From Opitutus sp. ER46 (lineage in GTDB: Bacteria; Verrucomicrobiota; Verrucomicrobiia; Opitutales; Opitutaceae): a DNA stretch of 64,000 nt. How positions within the stretch are numbered: the stretch's first letter is position 1; every line of letters begins with the position of its first letter. The DNA is taken from assembly GCF_003054705.1 (NCBI RefSeq), contig NZ_QAYX01000018.1:1-64000 (forward strand). The letters are read 5' to 3'. Below, in pieces: positions 47,407-56,800 of this stretch. The notes beneath the pieces were generated by a model. It worked only from the letters and a program-made list of their open reading frames with translations. It made no database searches and was not told the DNA's origin. The translations under genes and the position numbers were made by a program.

Positions 47407-48534
47407 TCATTCCACGCCGACGAAGAGCCGGGGGGCGAGGTCGGCGAGGTAGTCGCGCCAGACCGGCCAATGATGCCCGCCGGCGGTGAGCGTCCATTCG
47501 TGGTGAATGCCCTGGGCCCGAAGCCACGCGACGAACTCCTCGCTGCGGCCGCCGACGACCCCATCGCTGCGGCCGCAGGCGATCCAGAGCAGCTTCAGCC
47601 GCGCGTTCGCCGCCGCCACATCGGCGAGCGCGGGCGTGATCGCGGCCCGGTCGGGCCCGCCGGCACTGAAGGCCCCCACCCAGGCAAATCGATCCAGGTG
47701 CGTGAGCCCGACCGTGAGCGACTGGCCGCCGCCCATGCTCAGCCCGACGAGCGCGCGGTGATTGGCGTCGGAGACGACGCGATACGTGGATTCGACGAAC
47801 GGCATCACCTCCTCGAGCAGGTCGCGGCCGAAGGCGGCGATGTTCTCCGGTCCGGAACGCGGGACGGCGTGGCCGTCCATCATCACGATCACCATGGGCC
47901 GGGCACGGCCGGCGGCGATGAGGTTGTCGAGGATCCAGTGCGCCTTGCCGTGCGTGGTCCAGGTCGCCTCGTTGTCGCCGCTGCCGTGCTGGAGGTAGAG
48001 CGTGGGATAGCGCTTGGCGTCGGCGGCCTCGTAACCGGGAGGCGTATACACGACGAGCGGCCGGACCCGGCCGAGGGCGCGCGAAACGTACGTGTGCAGG
48101 TGGACGACCCCATGCGGGACGGGTTGCAGGTCGAACCAGGCCGGCGGGTTGGCCGGCAGGTGGAGGATACTGGAACGAGGCGAGCGCATCGGTTTGATGG
48201 CGGAGTTCGCCGGATCGATCATGCGCAGTCCATCGACCTCGAAACCGTACTCCCAGATGCCCGGCTTGAGCCCTTCGACGCGTGCCGCCCAGACGCCCTC
48301 ATCGCCCCGAGTCATCGGCACGCGGCCGCCGGGCACGTCGCCGACGACGAAGACCTTTTGCGCCGACGCCGCCACGAGCCGGAACGTCACCGCGCCGTCC
48401 TGAATCTCCGGTGACCCGACGGAGGTCTTCTGGATCACGCGGCGCGGGGCGGGCGCCGGCGCTGGCGCGGGCTCGGCCGCGACAAGCGCCGCGGCAACGA
48501 GTGAAAGAAGGAAGACGGGGACGAGGGGTTTCAT
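47407..48534 (-). CDS. Secreted CE1-like esterase (feruloyl/enterochelin-esterase fold)
   Basis: From ATG 48534 the protein has 375 residues: a signal peptide (about 1-20), an N-terminal E-set domain (about 40-130, VTFRLVAASAQKVFVVGDVPGG) and an alpha/beta hydrolase of the esterase D/CE1 type. The nucleophile elbow is GLSMGGG with Ser266; the acid is probably Asp324 in GRSDG, and the His is at about 354-355 in TAGGHHWPVW. YPTLYLQHGSGDNEATW is the usual oxyanion region. Such proteins remove acetyl or feruloyl groups from plant glycans. The frame extension to 48648 starts in a repeat hairpin and was rejected. Confidence 0.9.
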   Translation of the reverse strand: MKPLVPVFLLSLVAAALVAAEPAPAPAPAPRRVIQKTSVGSPEIQDGAVTFRLVAASAQKVFVVGDVPGGRVPMTRGDEGVWAARVEGLKPGIWEYGFEVDGLRMIDPANSAIKPMRSPRSSILHLPANPPAWFDLQPVPHGVVHLHTYVSRALGRVRPLVVYTPPGYEAADAKRYPTLYLQHGSGDNEATWTTHGKAHWILDNLIAAGRARPMVIVMMDGHAVPRSGPENIAAFGRDLLEEVMPFVESTYRVVSDANHRALVGLSMGGGQSLTVGLTHLDRFAWVGAFSAGGPDRAAITPALADVAAANARLKLLWIACGRSDGVVGGRSEEFVAWLRAQGIHHEWTLTAGGHHWPVWRDYLADLAPRLFVGVE

Positions 48535-48616
48535 AGAATAGTGAGCAGCTTCGCCACAAAGAGCGGCGGCAAGCGGCAGAACCGGCGATGCGGAAAACAC
48601 ACGAGGGTTAGCCCCG

Positions 48617-48668
48617 ATGTTTTCGCGCCGCGAAAACATAATATTCAATTATCGCGGAGCGATAATTG
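48617..48668. repeat. Two adjacent hairpins in a divergent promoter gap
   Basis: Hairpin one has arms ATGTTTTCGC (48617-48626) and GCGAAAACAT (48630-48639), loop GCC. Hairpin two has arms CAATTATCGC (48646-48655) and GCGATAATTG (48659-48668), loop GGA. Their outer pairs differ from all other copies in the window, yet both stems are perfect. They lie between the divergently oriented esterase (start 48534) and SGNH gene (start 48767). Confidence 0.85.
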
Positions 48669-48766
48669 GCCGGATGGCCAGTGGGCGGTTCTGCGAGTCA
48701 GGGCTAGACTGGCCAGCGCCGGCGGGACCACGCTCGCGAGCGAGACCGTGCCCGCCCTCTTTTCCC

Positions 48767-49531
48767 ATGACGCCAGCCATCATCCCCCAGCGTCTTTCCC
48801 GCCGGTCGGCCCCACCCCGCCTCGTTGGTCTGGCGGCGGTGCTCCTACTCCTCGTCCTGCCCGGGAGAGCGCAGGAGACCGACCGGCGGCTGCACCCCAA
48901 CGGCGAAATCTGGCGGTTCGACGCGGCCAAGATCGGCGCCGAGAAGCGCCCGCGGGTGCTCCTGGTCGGTGACTCGATTCTTAACGGCTACCTGGCCGCG
49001 GTGCGCCAGAAGCTCGAAGGCAAGGCGTACGTCGACGCCTGGGTGACTCCGCTGCATCAGGCGAGCTCCAGGGTGGAACCCGAGTTGGCCGGGGTCGTGG
49101 CGCATGGGCCGTACGATGTGATCCACTTCAACATGGGCCTGCACGGCTGGCAGAAGGGCCGGATCCCGGAGGGCAAGTTTGAGTTTTTCACCCGGCGGCT
49201 GGTGCGGGGCCTGCGCGCGGGGTGTCCGCATGGCAAGATGATCTGGGCGAGCAGCACGCCGGTGACGACGAAGGGCCGGCCGGCGACGCTCGATCCGGAG
49301 ATCAACGCGACGATCGTCGACCACAACCGCCGCGCCGCCGCCGTCATGGCCGAGGAAGGGATCGCCGTGAACGACCTCTATGCGGTCCTGGTCGACCGGC
49401 TCGAGTTAGCCACCGGTGATCAGTTTCACTGGCAGAAGCCCGCAAGCGAGCTGCTCGCCACGCAGGTGGCCGCCGCGATTAGTGCGGCGCTGCCGGCGTC
49501 GCCCGCGCCGAGCGCGGCGAGTCTGAGGTGA
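48767..49531 (+). CDS. Secreted SGNH/GDSL hydrolase
   Basis: This 254-residue protein has a signal peptide (about residues 18-36, RLVGLAAVLLLLVLPGRAQ). The SGNH core has RVLLVGDSILNGYLA with Ser70, FNMGLHGW (Gly/Asn blocks), MIWASSTPVT, and DQFHWQKPASELLA with the Asp-x2-His pair. Relatives are carbohydrate esterases. The start was set at ATG 48767 because the in-frame extension to 48617 is encoded by the repeat hairpin. Immediately after the stop a TTTAAGGTGCTAAGG composite begins. Confidence 0.87.
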   Translation: MTPAIIPQRLSRRSAPPRLVGLAAVLLLLVLPGRAQETDRRLHPNGEIWRFDAAKIGAEKRPRVLLVGDSILNGYLAAVRQKLEGKAYVDAWVTPLHQASSRVEPELAGVVAHGPYDVIHFNMGLHGWQKGRIPEGKFEFFTRRLVRGLRAGCPHGKMIWASSTPVTTKGRPATLDPEINATIVDHNRRAAAVMAEEGIAVNDLYAVLVDRLELATGDQFHWQKPASELLATQVAAAISAALPASPAPSAASLR

Positions 49532-51011
49532 TAAGGTTTAAGGTGCTAAGGTTTGGACTCCTGATTGAATCCTCTGCGAGCTCAGCGATCTCCTGTTGAG
49601 TCATATCCGGTCTTTATCTGAGCAATCTGAGGTTAAATACAGATCCCCGATTTCACCTCAGATTACTCAGATCAAGGCAGGATGTTGGCCACGAAGAGGC
49701 ACGAGAAGGCACGATAAAAGACCAGCAGCCGATCAGGATTTGGCCGCAAAAAAGCGCAGGAGGCGCAAAAGCGAGCCACAGATCGCCGAGCCGGGGTTGG
49801 CCACGAAGAGGCGCGAGAAGGCACGATAAAAGACCGGCAGCCAAGGCAGGTTCTACAGGAGCTCGCTGAGAGCGCAGAGGTTCGAGCCGGGAGGGAGCAG
49901 CCGGCGCGGGTCGCGCCGGCAGGGGGGGGGTGGCTGTTTGGTTTTTGACGACGCAAAAACCAACCTTGCCCCCGGCCGCATTCGCGCCGGCTGAGCGCTG
50001 AAGCGCTGCTTCCCGGAGCCCCTCCCTTACCTCCGGTATCTCCTGTAAAGCGGATTGGAGATGGGCGGGTTTGAGCACCGATTTCCAAGGCCGTCTCACA
50101 GGAGGGCGCGGAGCTCGCAGAGATCGAGCCGGGGGTTGGCCACGAAGAGGCAGGAGAAGGCACGATAAAGGACCGACAGCCAAGGCAGGTTCTACAGGAG
50201 CTCGCTGAGAGCGCAGAGGTTCGAGCCGGGAGGGAGCAGCCGGCGCGGGTCGCGCCGGCAGGGGGGAGTGGCTGTTTGGTTTTTGACGACGCAAAAACCA
50301 ACCTTGCCCCCGGCCGCATTCGCGCCGGCTGAGCGCTGAAGCGCTGCTTCCCGGAGCCCCTCCCTTACCTCTGTTATCTCCTGTAAAGCGGATTGGAGAT
50401 GGGTGGATTTGAGCACCGATTTCCAAGGCATCTCACAGGAGGCAAGGGAGGGAACAGAGGTCGCGGCGCCGATGGCGCCGGGTTGAAGGCAATAAAGCTT
50501 AAGGTGCCAAGGTTCGAACTCCTTGCCCGATTCCTCTGCGATCTCCTTAGTTTTCGGCGTTGCCAAAACTGAAGTGAGTGGGGTTCGGGATCCGGCGCCA
50601 CGGGCGCCGGCTTCAGCTTTCAGCCTTCGCTTCCCCAGACTCCCTCCCTTTCCTCCGTTATCTCCTGTAAAACGGATTGGAGATGGGTGGATTTGAGCAC
50701 GGATTTCCAAGGCCGTCTCACAGGAGGCAAGGGAGGAAACAGAGGTTCGAGCCCCAGCCCCCTCTTCTCGCATTTTCGCGCCCTGCGAAAACGCGAAAGC
50801 GCTGCCTCCCGGATCTTTCTCTTACTCCTACTCTTACTCATTCTCTCTGGGGATATCGGCTCTGGGCATGGAGCTTATAGCCTACAGCCTATAGCTATAT
50901 CGTGCCTGTTGGTACCTCTTGGTGGCCAACCCTGCCTCGGACTACACTCGTGTTCCTTCGTTTCCATTCGTGGTTACATACACCAAGTAAGAGTAAGAGA
51001 ACGCCGGCCAC
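49532..51011. repeat. Mosaic repeat block with tandem 339-bp composite unit
   Basis: No gene is supported over 1.48 kb. A TTTAAGGTGCTAAGGTTTGG/CTCTGCGAGCTCAGCG composite covers 49532-49640. Two near-identical copies of a long composite start at 49799 and 50138 (period 339); a third is at 38589-38915. Further partial copies are at 50641-50745 and 34633-34731. 50461-50550 is a GGCGCCGATGGCGCC/TTAAGGTGCCAAGG composite. Pyrimidine tract TCTTTCTCTTACTCCTACTC is near 50812-50845, and a GTAAGAGTAAGAG tract adjoins the stop of the next gene. Open frames such as 49653-50426 and 50192-50773 (minus) lie entirely in repeats. Confidence 0.85.
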
Positions 51012-53051
51012 CTAGCGGCCGGCGTTGAAGACCAACACCTCGAAGGGTTCGAGGCGGAGGGTTTGTTTCTTGGCGCCGTCCAGGGTCAGTCTCTGCACGC
51101 GTTGGTCGGCGTAGGGACTGCGCAGGTCGATCTTCGTCGGCGCATCGGTGGGAAGCTCGAAGGCGGACTGCGCGTCGAGCGTGATCTCCTGCGGTTTGTC
51201 GCTCGGATTGCGCAGCGTGAGCGTCGCCCCGCGCGGCGCCCAGGCGGCCCAGCCATACACCTGGAGCTGGCGCGGGTCGCCGCCGACCCAGTGCGTGTCG
51301 ACCAAGACGTCGGCCCAGGCGCGCGCCCACTTGGCCGAGGCCGCGATCGTGTCCCAGTCGGCAGGCTTCAGCAGCGCCGGCGTGCAATAGAGCTCCTGCA
51401 GCTGCGTGCCGCTGCCGAAGTAGCTGCGCACCTCCGCCGGAAGATCGCCCGCCGGGTCCGCGCGCAAGTCGCCGTTGGAGCGGCAGTAGATGATGCCGTG
51501 CGTCATCAGCGAGTTGAGCGGGTACAGCTCCCCCGCCGTGACGACATTCTGGTAGGTGAGCCCGTCGCGGAAGGTCATCCACTGCTGGCGCTTCGTCCCG
51601 ACGCCCATCAGTCCGGAGTCGCGACCGCCGCGCCAGATCGAATCCGCCAACAGCGTCCAGAAGGGCGACGGCCACGTGCCGGTGGTGAGATTGATGAAGA
51701 CGTCGCCGCGCGCGGCGCGCAGTTCACCGAGCAACTGGATCGCGGCCTGGAAGTCGCTGCTGAAGGGGCTGCCGGCCGGGGCGACGGTGTTCCGAGAGAG
51801 CCCGTCAAACTTGAACATGTTCACGCCATACGTGCGGATCATGCCAACGGTCACGTCACGGAAACGCGTGTAGTACTTTGCCCCGGACAGCGCGAAGCCC
51901 GCCTCGTTGAGCTCGTAGCCGCCCGCCTTGCCGGCGGTGGTGCGATGCGTGTGCTTCGCCCCGGTCGCGCCGTTGTAGCCGCCAAACGGTGACAGCCAGA
52001 TGCCGAGCCCGATGCCGTACTTGGCCGCGGCCTCGCGGAGCGGGGTGAAGCCATGGGGAAACTCCGGCGTGAATTCCCAGACGGTGTCGGTGTCGTCCCA
52101 GCCGTCGTCGAAGAGGACAGAATCCATCACGACGCCGCGCTGCTGCACCAGCTCCCGGCCAAACGCCTGGATGCGATCGAGACACTCCGCCTCGGTGTAG
52201 CGGCGAATGGTGTTCATCCCGATGTCCCACCACGAGTTGTAATGCAGGAACGGCCGATACGGATGCGCGCGTTCGCGCTCGAGGTAGGCGAGGAAGGCGC
52301 GACGCAGCTGGCCCGCGGGCGCAAGGCCGAGAACGGTGCCGCGGACGAAATGCTGGCCGCGGCGGAGCGGCACGCCGACGAGCAGCCGCCCGACGGCGCG
52401 GTCGTCCGTGAGCCGGGCGGAGTACATCGGGTCCTCGATGCCGGCGAAGAAGGTCGGGGTGACGACGGGGGTGCCGGAAACCGTGCCGGCGAGACGGAGG
52501 CCCGGGGTCTGGACCTCCAGCAGCATGAGGTCCTTGACGGGCAGGTCCTGCGTGGTGGGCGCGAAATCGAACTGCTGGCGGACGTAGCTGGCGCCATCGC
52601 GCAGCTCCGCCTGCCAGCGCACCTCGAGTCCGGTCGCCGCGTCGGCAAACGCAGCGCGGACGCGCCAGCCGCCAAGCGCTTCGCCGGCGCGGGGCGAGCC
52701 GGCAGTCGGCGTGATGCGCTCCCGGACGGGCATAGCGGCGAGCCGCAGGTCGGCGGCGCGGAGGACGCGTCCGTCGGCCAGTTGCACCTCGAAGAGGCTG
52801 CCGCCGAGCGTGACGCGCTGCCCGGCGCGGCGGTCGAGGAACTCAGCCGGCGTGATCTGGCCATCGGCCACGCGCCAGGAAAGCGTGAGCGCGTCATTGG
52901 CGAGTTCGAGCCGATCCGTCGCCAACGTCACCGTGGTCGCGCCGGGGGATCGGCCGGGGTATTCCGGGAGCGCGACGCCGCGCGCCGGGGAAAAGGCGAG
53001 CGCGAGGAGGAGCAGCAGCGAGCCCGACCGCAGGCAGGGTGGTGGTCTCAT
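51012..53051 (-). CDS. Secreted clan GH-D glycoside hydrolase (alpha-galactosidase-like)
   Basis: From ATG 53051 the protein has 679 residues with a signal peptide (about 1-26). A beta-sandwich N-terminal domain is followed by a barrel. RPFLHYNSWWDIGMNT at about 266-281, VLFDDGWDDTDTVWEF and GIGLGIWLSPFGGYNG are barrel motifs. YGVNMFKFDGLSRN at about 408-421 has Asp416 in the K-x-D nucleophile context of GH27/GH36/GH31. A C-terminal beta domain (ATLTLRNPSDKPQEITL) ends it. Relatives are sometimes annotated as enterotoxin; an alpha-galactosidase or relative is more likely. The start is preceded by a purine tract. Confidence 0.82.
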   Translation of the reverse strand: MRPPPCLRSGSLLLLLALAFSPARGVALPEYPGRSPGATTVTLATDRLELANDALTLSWRVADGQITPAEFLDRRAGQRVTLGGSLFEVQLADGRVLRAADLRLAAMPVRERITPTAGSPRAGEALGGWRVRAAFADAATGLEVRWQAELRDGASYVRQQFDFAPTTQDLPVKDLMLLEVQTPGLRLAGTVSGTPVVTPTFFAGIEDPMYSARLTDDRAVGRLLVGVPLRRGQHFVRGTVLGLAPAGQLRRAFLAYLERERAHPYRPFLHYNSWWDIGMNTIRRYTEAECLDRIQAFGRELVQQRGVVMDSVLFDDGWDDTDTVWEFTPEFPHGFTPLREAAAKYGIGLGIWLSPFGGYNGATGAKHTHRTTAGKAGGYELNEAGFALSGAKYYTRFRDVTVGMIRTYGVNMFKFDGLSRNTVAPAGSPFSSDFQAAIQLLGELRAARGDVFINLTTGTWPSPFWTLLADSIWRGGRDSGLMGVGTKRQQWMTFRDGLTYQNVVTAGELYPLNSLMTHGIIYCRSNGDLRADPAGDLPAEVRSYFGSGTQLQELYCTPALLKPADWDTIAASAKWARAWADVLVDTHWVGGDPRQLQVYGWAAWAPRGATLTLRNPSDKPQEITLDAQSAFELPTDAPTKIDLRSPYADQRVQRLTLDGAKKQTLRLEPFEVLVFNAGR

Positions 53052-53820
53052 ATATAATCTTTCTCTTTCTCCTACTCTTTCTCTTTCTCTCAGATCGGAG
53101 AGCCAGTGATTGGCCATTCAGTCGCTGGTCCAGGAGCCTAACGCCGAAAGCCTATCGCTTATAGCCATGGGATAACCACGAATGCACACGAAGGGACTCA
53201 AATCGGGACCAGGCACTTTTACAGGAGGGAGCAGAGGGCGCAGAGGTTTTTAACCACGGATTGCTCAGATCAAGGCAGGATGGGTTGAAGCAGGATCAAG
53301 GCAGGGTTGGCCACGAAGAGGCGCGAAGAGGCAGGATAATAGTACCGATGCTCGGGTGGATATTCGTGTTCATTCGTGTCTATTCGTGGTTAGTCCCATC
53401 CGGTTTTCATCTGAGCAATCTGAGGTTACACATAGAATGGGTTTTGCCCTCAGATTTCTCGGATGAAGACAGGATGGGCGCCGCGTTGGAGGTGATAACG
53501 TTTAAGGGGCTAAGGTTCGGACTCCTGATTTAATCCTCTGCGGCCCCTGCGAGTTCCTGTAGAATCATATTCGATCCTTATCCGCTGATACCGGTTATTT
53601 GTTATTCGTTATTGGTTATCAATGATCGGATCGATCGGAAGACGCAGGATGCGGCTGAGGTTGAAAAGAACTCGAAGCGGCGCCAGCAGGCGCCGGCAGC
53701 AACCTCCACTTCGGTTCGCGCGGAGCGAAAACCGGCGAAAACCGCGCGCATCGGCCGCCCCGGGGTGAACCAAGGCGGCCGGACCCATCTGCGACAACGT
53801 TGGATCCGCCCCGCTGGGCA
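53052..53820. repeat. Mosaic repeat block between GH-D enzyme and beta-helix gene
   Basis: No gene is supported. It includes the purine/pyrimidine tract at 53057-53091, GCCTATCGCTTATAGCC and GGATTGCTCAGATCAAGG words, and a GGCCACGAAGAGGCGCG word near 53310. ATTCGTGTTCATTCGTGTCT words lie near 53365-53395, followed by a CTGAGCAATCTGAGG word, a TTTAAGGGGCTAAGG composite (about 53489-53600) and a GTTATTCGTTATTGG word. Imperfect GGCGCC and GGTT(T)TCGC / GCGAAAACC inverted repeats lie at about 53680-53750. The possible promoter of the 53051 gene was not resolved. Confidence 0.75.
53057..53091 (-). promoter_or_regulatory. Purine-tract ribosome-binding region before the GH-D gene
   Basis: Upstream of ATG 53051 the minus strand reads a run of GAGAAAGA words with one GTAGGAGAAAG, ending about six bases before the start codon (spacer TTATAT). 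The layout matches the tract before the DUF4886 start at 46929 and uses the same word as tracts lying between genes. Confidence 0.55.
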
Positions 53821-56800
53821 TCACCAAGTGACGTTGTCGAAGGTCGACGTGTTCAGGGTCGTGCTGCTGCGGGCACAATCCGCGAGACCCAGGTACACCG
53901 TGGCCGGCATACCGGCGATGGTGACGGAACCGACGGCGGTCCAAGTCGTGCCATTGCTGGACGTGTAGCCGGTGAACGTATTGCCCGAGCGCTCGAGCTT
54001 GAACCAGACCGGCAGGGTCCAGCCGCTGGAGCCGGCGACCCAACTGGTGCCGCCGCCGGTCGTCGACCGGCTGCCGAAATAGGTCGTCGGCGGCGGAGAA
54101 CCGAGCGCGCTGTTGAGCAGGACGGTGACCATCCGGGCGTTCGCCGCCAGGGAGTCGCGCATCATGACCCCGACTTTGTCGTACGACCCGGCGGTGGTCT
54201 CCGAGGCCAGCCGGGCGACGATCGAGCCATTCCCCGTGAGGCTCCGGTAGGCGAAGTTGACGTTGTCGGCGGTGCCCCCGAGGTCGGAACCGGATCCCTT
54301 GATGGTGTAAACACCGTCGGCGTACGTGCAGGAGCCGCCGAGCGCGGTCGTGCCGATGTCGGCATCCCACCAGGGCGCGGTCACCTGATCATAGGTCATC
54401 GTGGTGAGCGTGCCGTTGCCGTTTCGCGAGCAGACGGCGAAGCCGACATAGATCGTCGAGGCCATGCTGACCTGCGTCGGAACGCCAACCTCCGTCCAAG
54501 TGGTCCCGTCGAAGGAGATCGCGGCGGAGAAGGTCGTCCCCGCGCGCTGGAGTTTCAACCAGGCAGGCAGGACCGGGCCAAGGACGGTCGCCGCCGCCCA
54601 GCCCGTGTTCGCACCTGTGCTCGTACGGTACGCCAGGCGCGCCTTCGGCGAGCCTTGGTTTCCATCGATCACCACGGCGGCATGCACGGAACCCGCCGCC
54701 AGGCTCTCGCGCATCATCAGTCCGACCTTGCTGTTGTTGGAAACAACGTCCTGGGCAGCGAGCCGGGCGATGATCACGCCGTCGCCGGTCATCGGTTCGT
54801 ACGTGTAGTTGAATGAATCCGCAGTGCCACCGATGTCACCGCCACCACCCTTGAGCGTCCAGGTGCCGCTGTTGAGCGCGGCGCCGCCGTCCCGCAGCTT
54901 GAGGCCGATATCGGCGTTGTTCCAGGGCGAGGGAATCCGGGACATGGCCCGCGCGCTGGCGGAATTGGCACTCTCGCCAACCGAGTTCACCGCCGAGACA
55001 ACGTAGCTGTAGGTGGCTCCGGTCGGCGCGGTCGCGTCAACATACGACGCCCCGGACAAGACCGTGCCAATGGTGGTGTAGGTGCCGGTGCTGCGCAGGG
55101 CGCGCTTGATATTGTACGAGCTGACGAACGTCGGGCTGGGCACCCAGGTGATCTCGATGCCGTCGAACCGCGGCTGCGCGACGACGCCCGTCGGCGCCGG
55201 CGGTACGGCGGTGCTGCCCAGCGTGGGGAACGCCGGGAGCGTGATCGACGCGCCGGCGACCCAGTCGGTGCCGCCCACTTCGTAAGCCCCGAGGTCCGGC
55301 GCGCTGCCCACATAGCCGTCCGTGAAGGGCGAAGCGACCAGGCCGGCGTCGATGGCGCCCGAGCCCGCCTGCGGCACGTAGTCCGGGCCCACGGGCGGGA
55401 ACCAGCCGTTGTTACTGACCGTGGCGTCCGGATGGTACGTGATGGCGGCGTCCGCCAGGTTGTTGATGATATAGGTCCCGGCCTGGGTCGTGAGGGTGCC
55501 GGCCTTCTGGATGCTGACGCCATTACCAACCATGGTGTTGTTGTAAATATTATTCCTCGACCCCTGGCCAAAGCGGACACCATGGGTGTTGGCCGTGAAC
55601 ACGTTTTTATACAGGTTGTAGTTAACCGACTGAAGGTCGAAGTACATGCCAGACTCATTATGATGAATCCAGTTGTGGTGAATGTTCGTGCCGAGCCCAT
55701 CAATGGTGTGGGTGTACACGGCACCGCAGTCAGCAGTGAGCCGACCGCCGTAGCTGAGGTCATTATACGAGACATCGAGGCCGGTGCCATTCTGGGGCTC
55801 AACCAGGTAGCGGCCACTTCGGGCCATGGTGTTGCCGGTGACGATATGACCAGAACCGGAATCGCAATTGACGGCAGCGTGATAGTGCCCGGGATAATAG
55901 TCGACCTCTCCGATCACACAGTTCTCCACCCGGGCAGCAGTGCCCTTCAGCACAATGCCGTCCTGCGAACTGAAATAGATGGTCGAGTCGCGCCAGGTAC
56001 TACCCGTGCCGGAAGTCAGACAGGCGGGGACGATTGCACCGTTCGTCCAGTCGGCCGTGGTGTCGTGCTGAATGTGCCGAAGGTGGCAGCCTTCCACGAG
56101 GCAGCTCGTCGTGTTCGCCATGCTGATACCCGCGGCGAACACGTACAGGCCACGCACCGTCACGGAGGATTTGCCGTCGAGCATGAAGGCCGCCGCGCGG
56201 GCCTTGATCTCAACCACATGGCTGGCGGGCGAAGCCCCGTCAGGCGCCCAGAGGTACAGCGTGCCGGTGGCGGTATCGAGGTGCCATTCGGTCGGGATAT
56301 CGAGCAGCCCCAATTTGCCGTACAAGGTGTAGGGAGTGCCCTGATATACCCCGTAGCTGGTGTTGCCGACCCAGGTGAGCGTTTGGGTCGCCTGGTCGTG
56401 GGTGGCGATCGTCCGGGTGTTGGCCGCAAACGCCCCGCCCTGGTTCCCGGGGTAGAGATGCATTTTCGCGCCGGTAAGATCGACCGCCGGGAGCGCGGCG
56501 TCGACGAGGGACGAATAGCTCCCGCTGTCGACGCGGGCCTGGGGCGCCTCGAGGAGGTTCTCCACCTGGGCGTTGGGCCAGCGCGCCTCGTTCATCATCA
56601 CGCCGTCGACAAAGAGCTGCCGGAATGACGCCGTGGTGCTCGTGGCGTAGATCGAACCGCTGTACGCACTCCAAGTGGTGCTCAACACATCGGCGCCGCT
56701 GACAATCACCTTCTCCGTGCCGTACGGCGCAAACGTGATGGCGGCAGTGGAGGTCCCGGAGTTGGCGGGGGTGACGGTTTCCCGGTACGTGCCCTGCCGG

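Noticed and set aside
48617-48766. N-terminal extension of the SGNH hydrolase beginning MFSRREN
   Set aside because: The start and first codons are in the twin hairpins, and the real signal peptide begins after ATG 48767.
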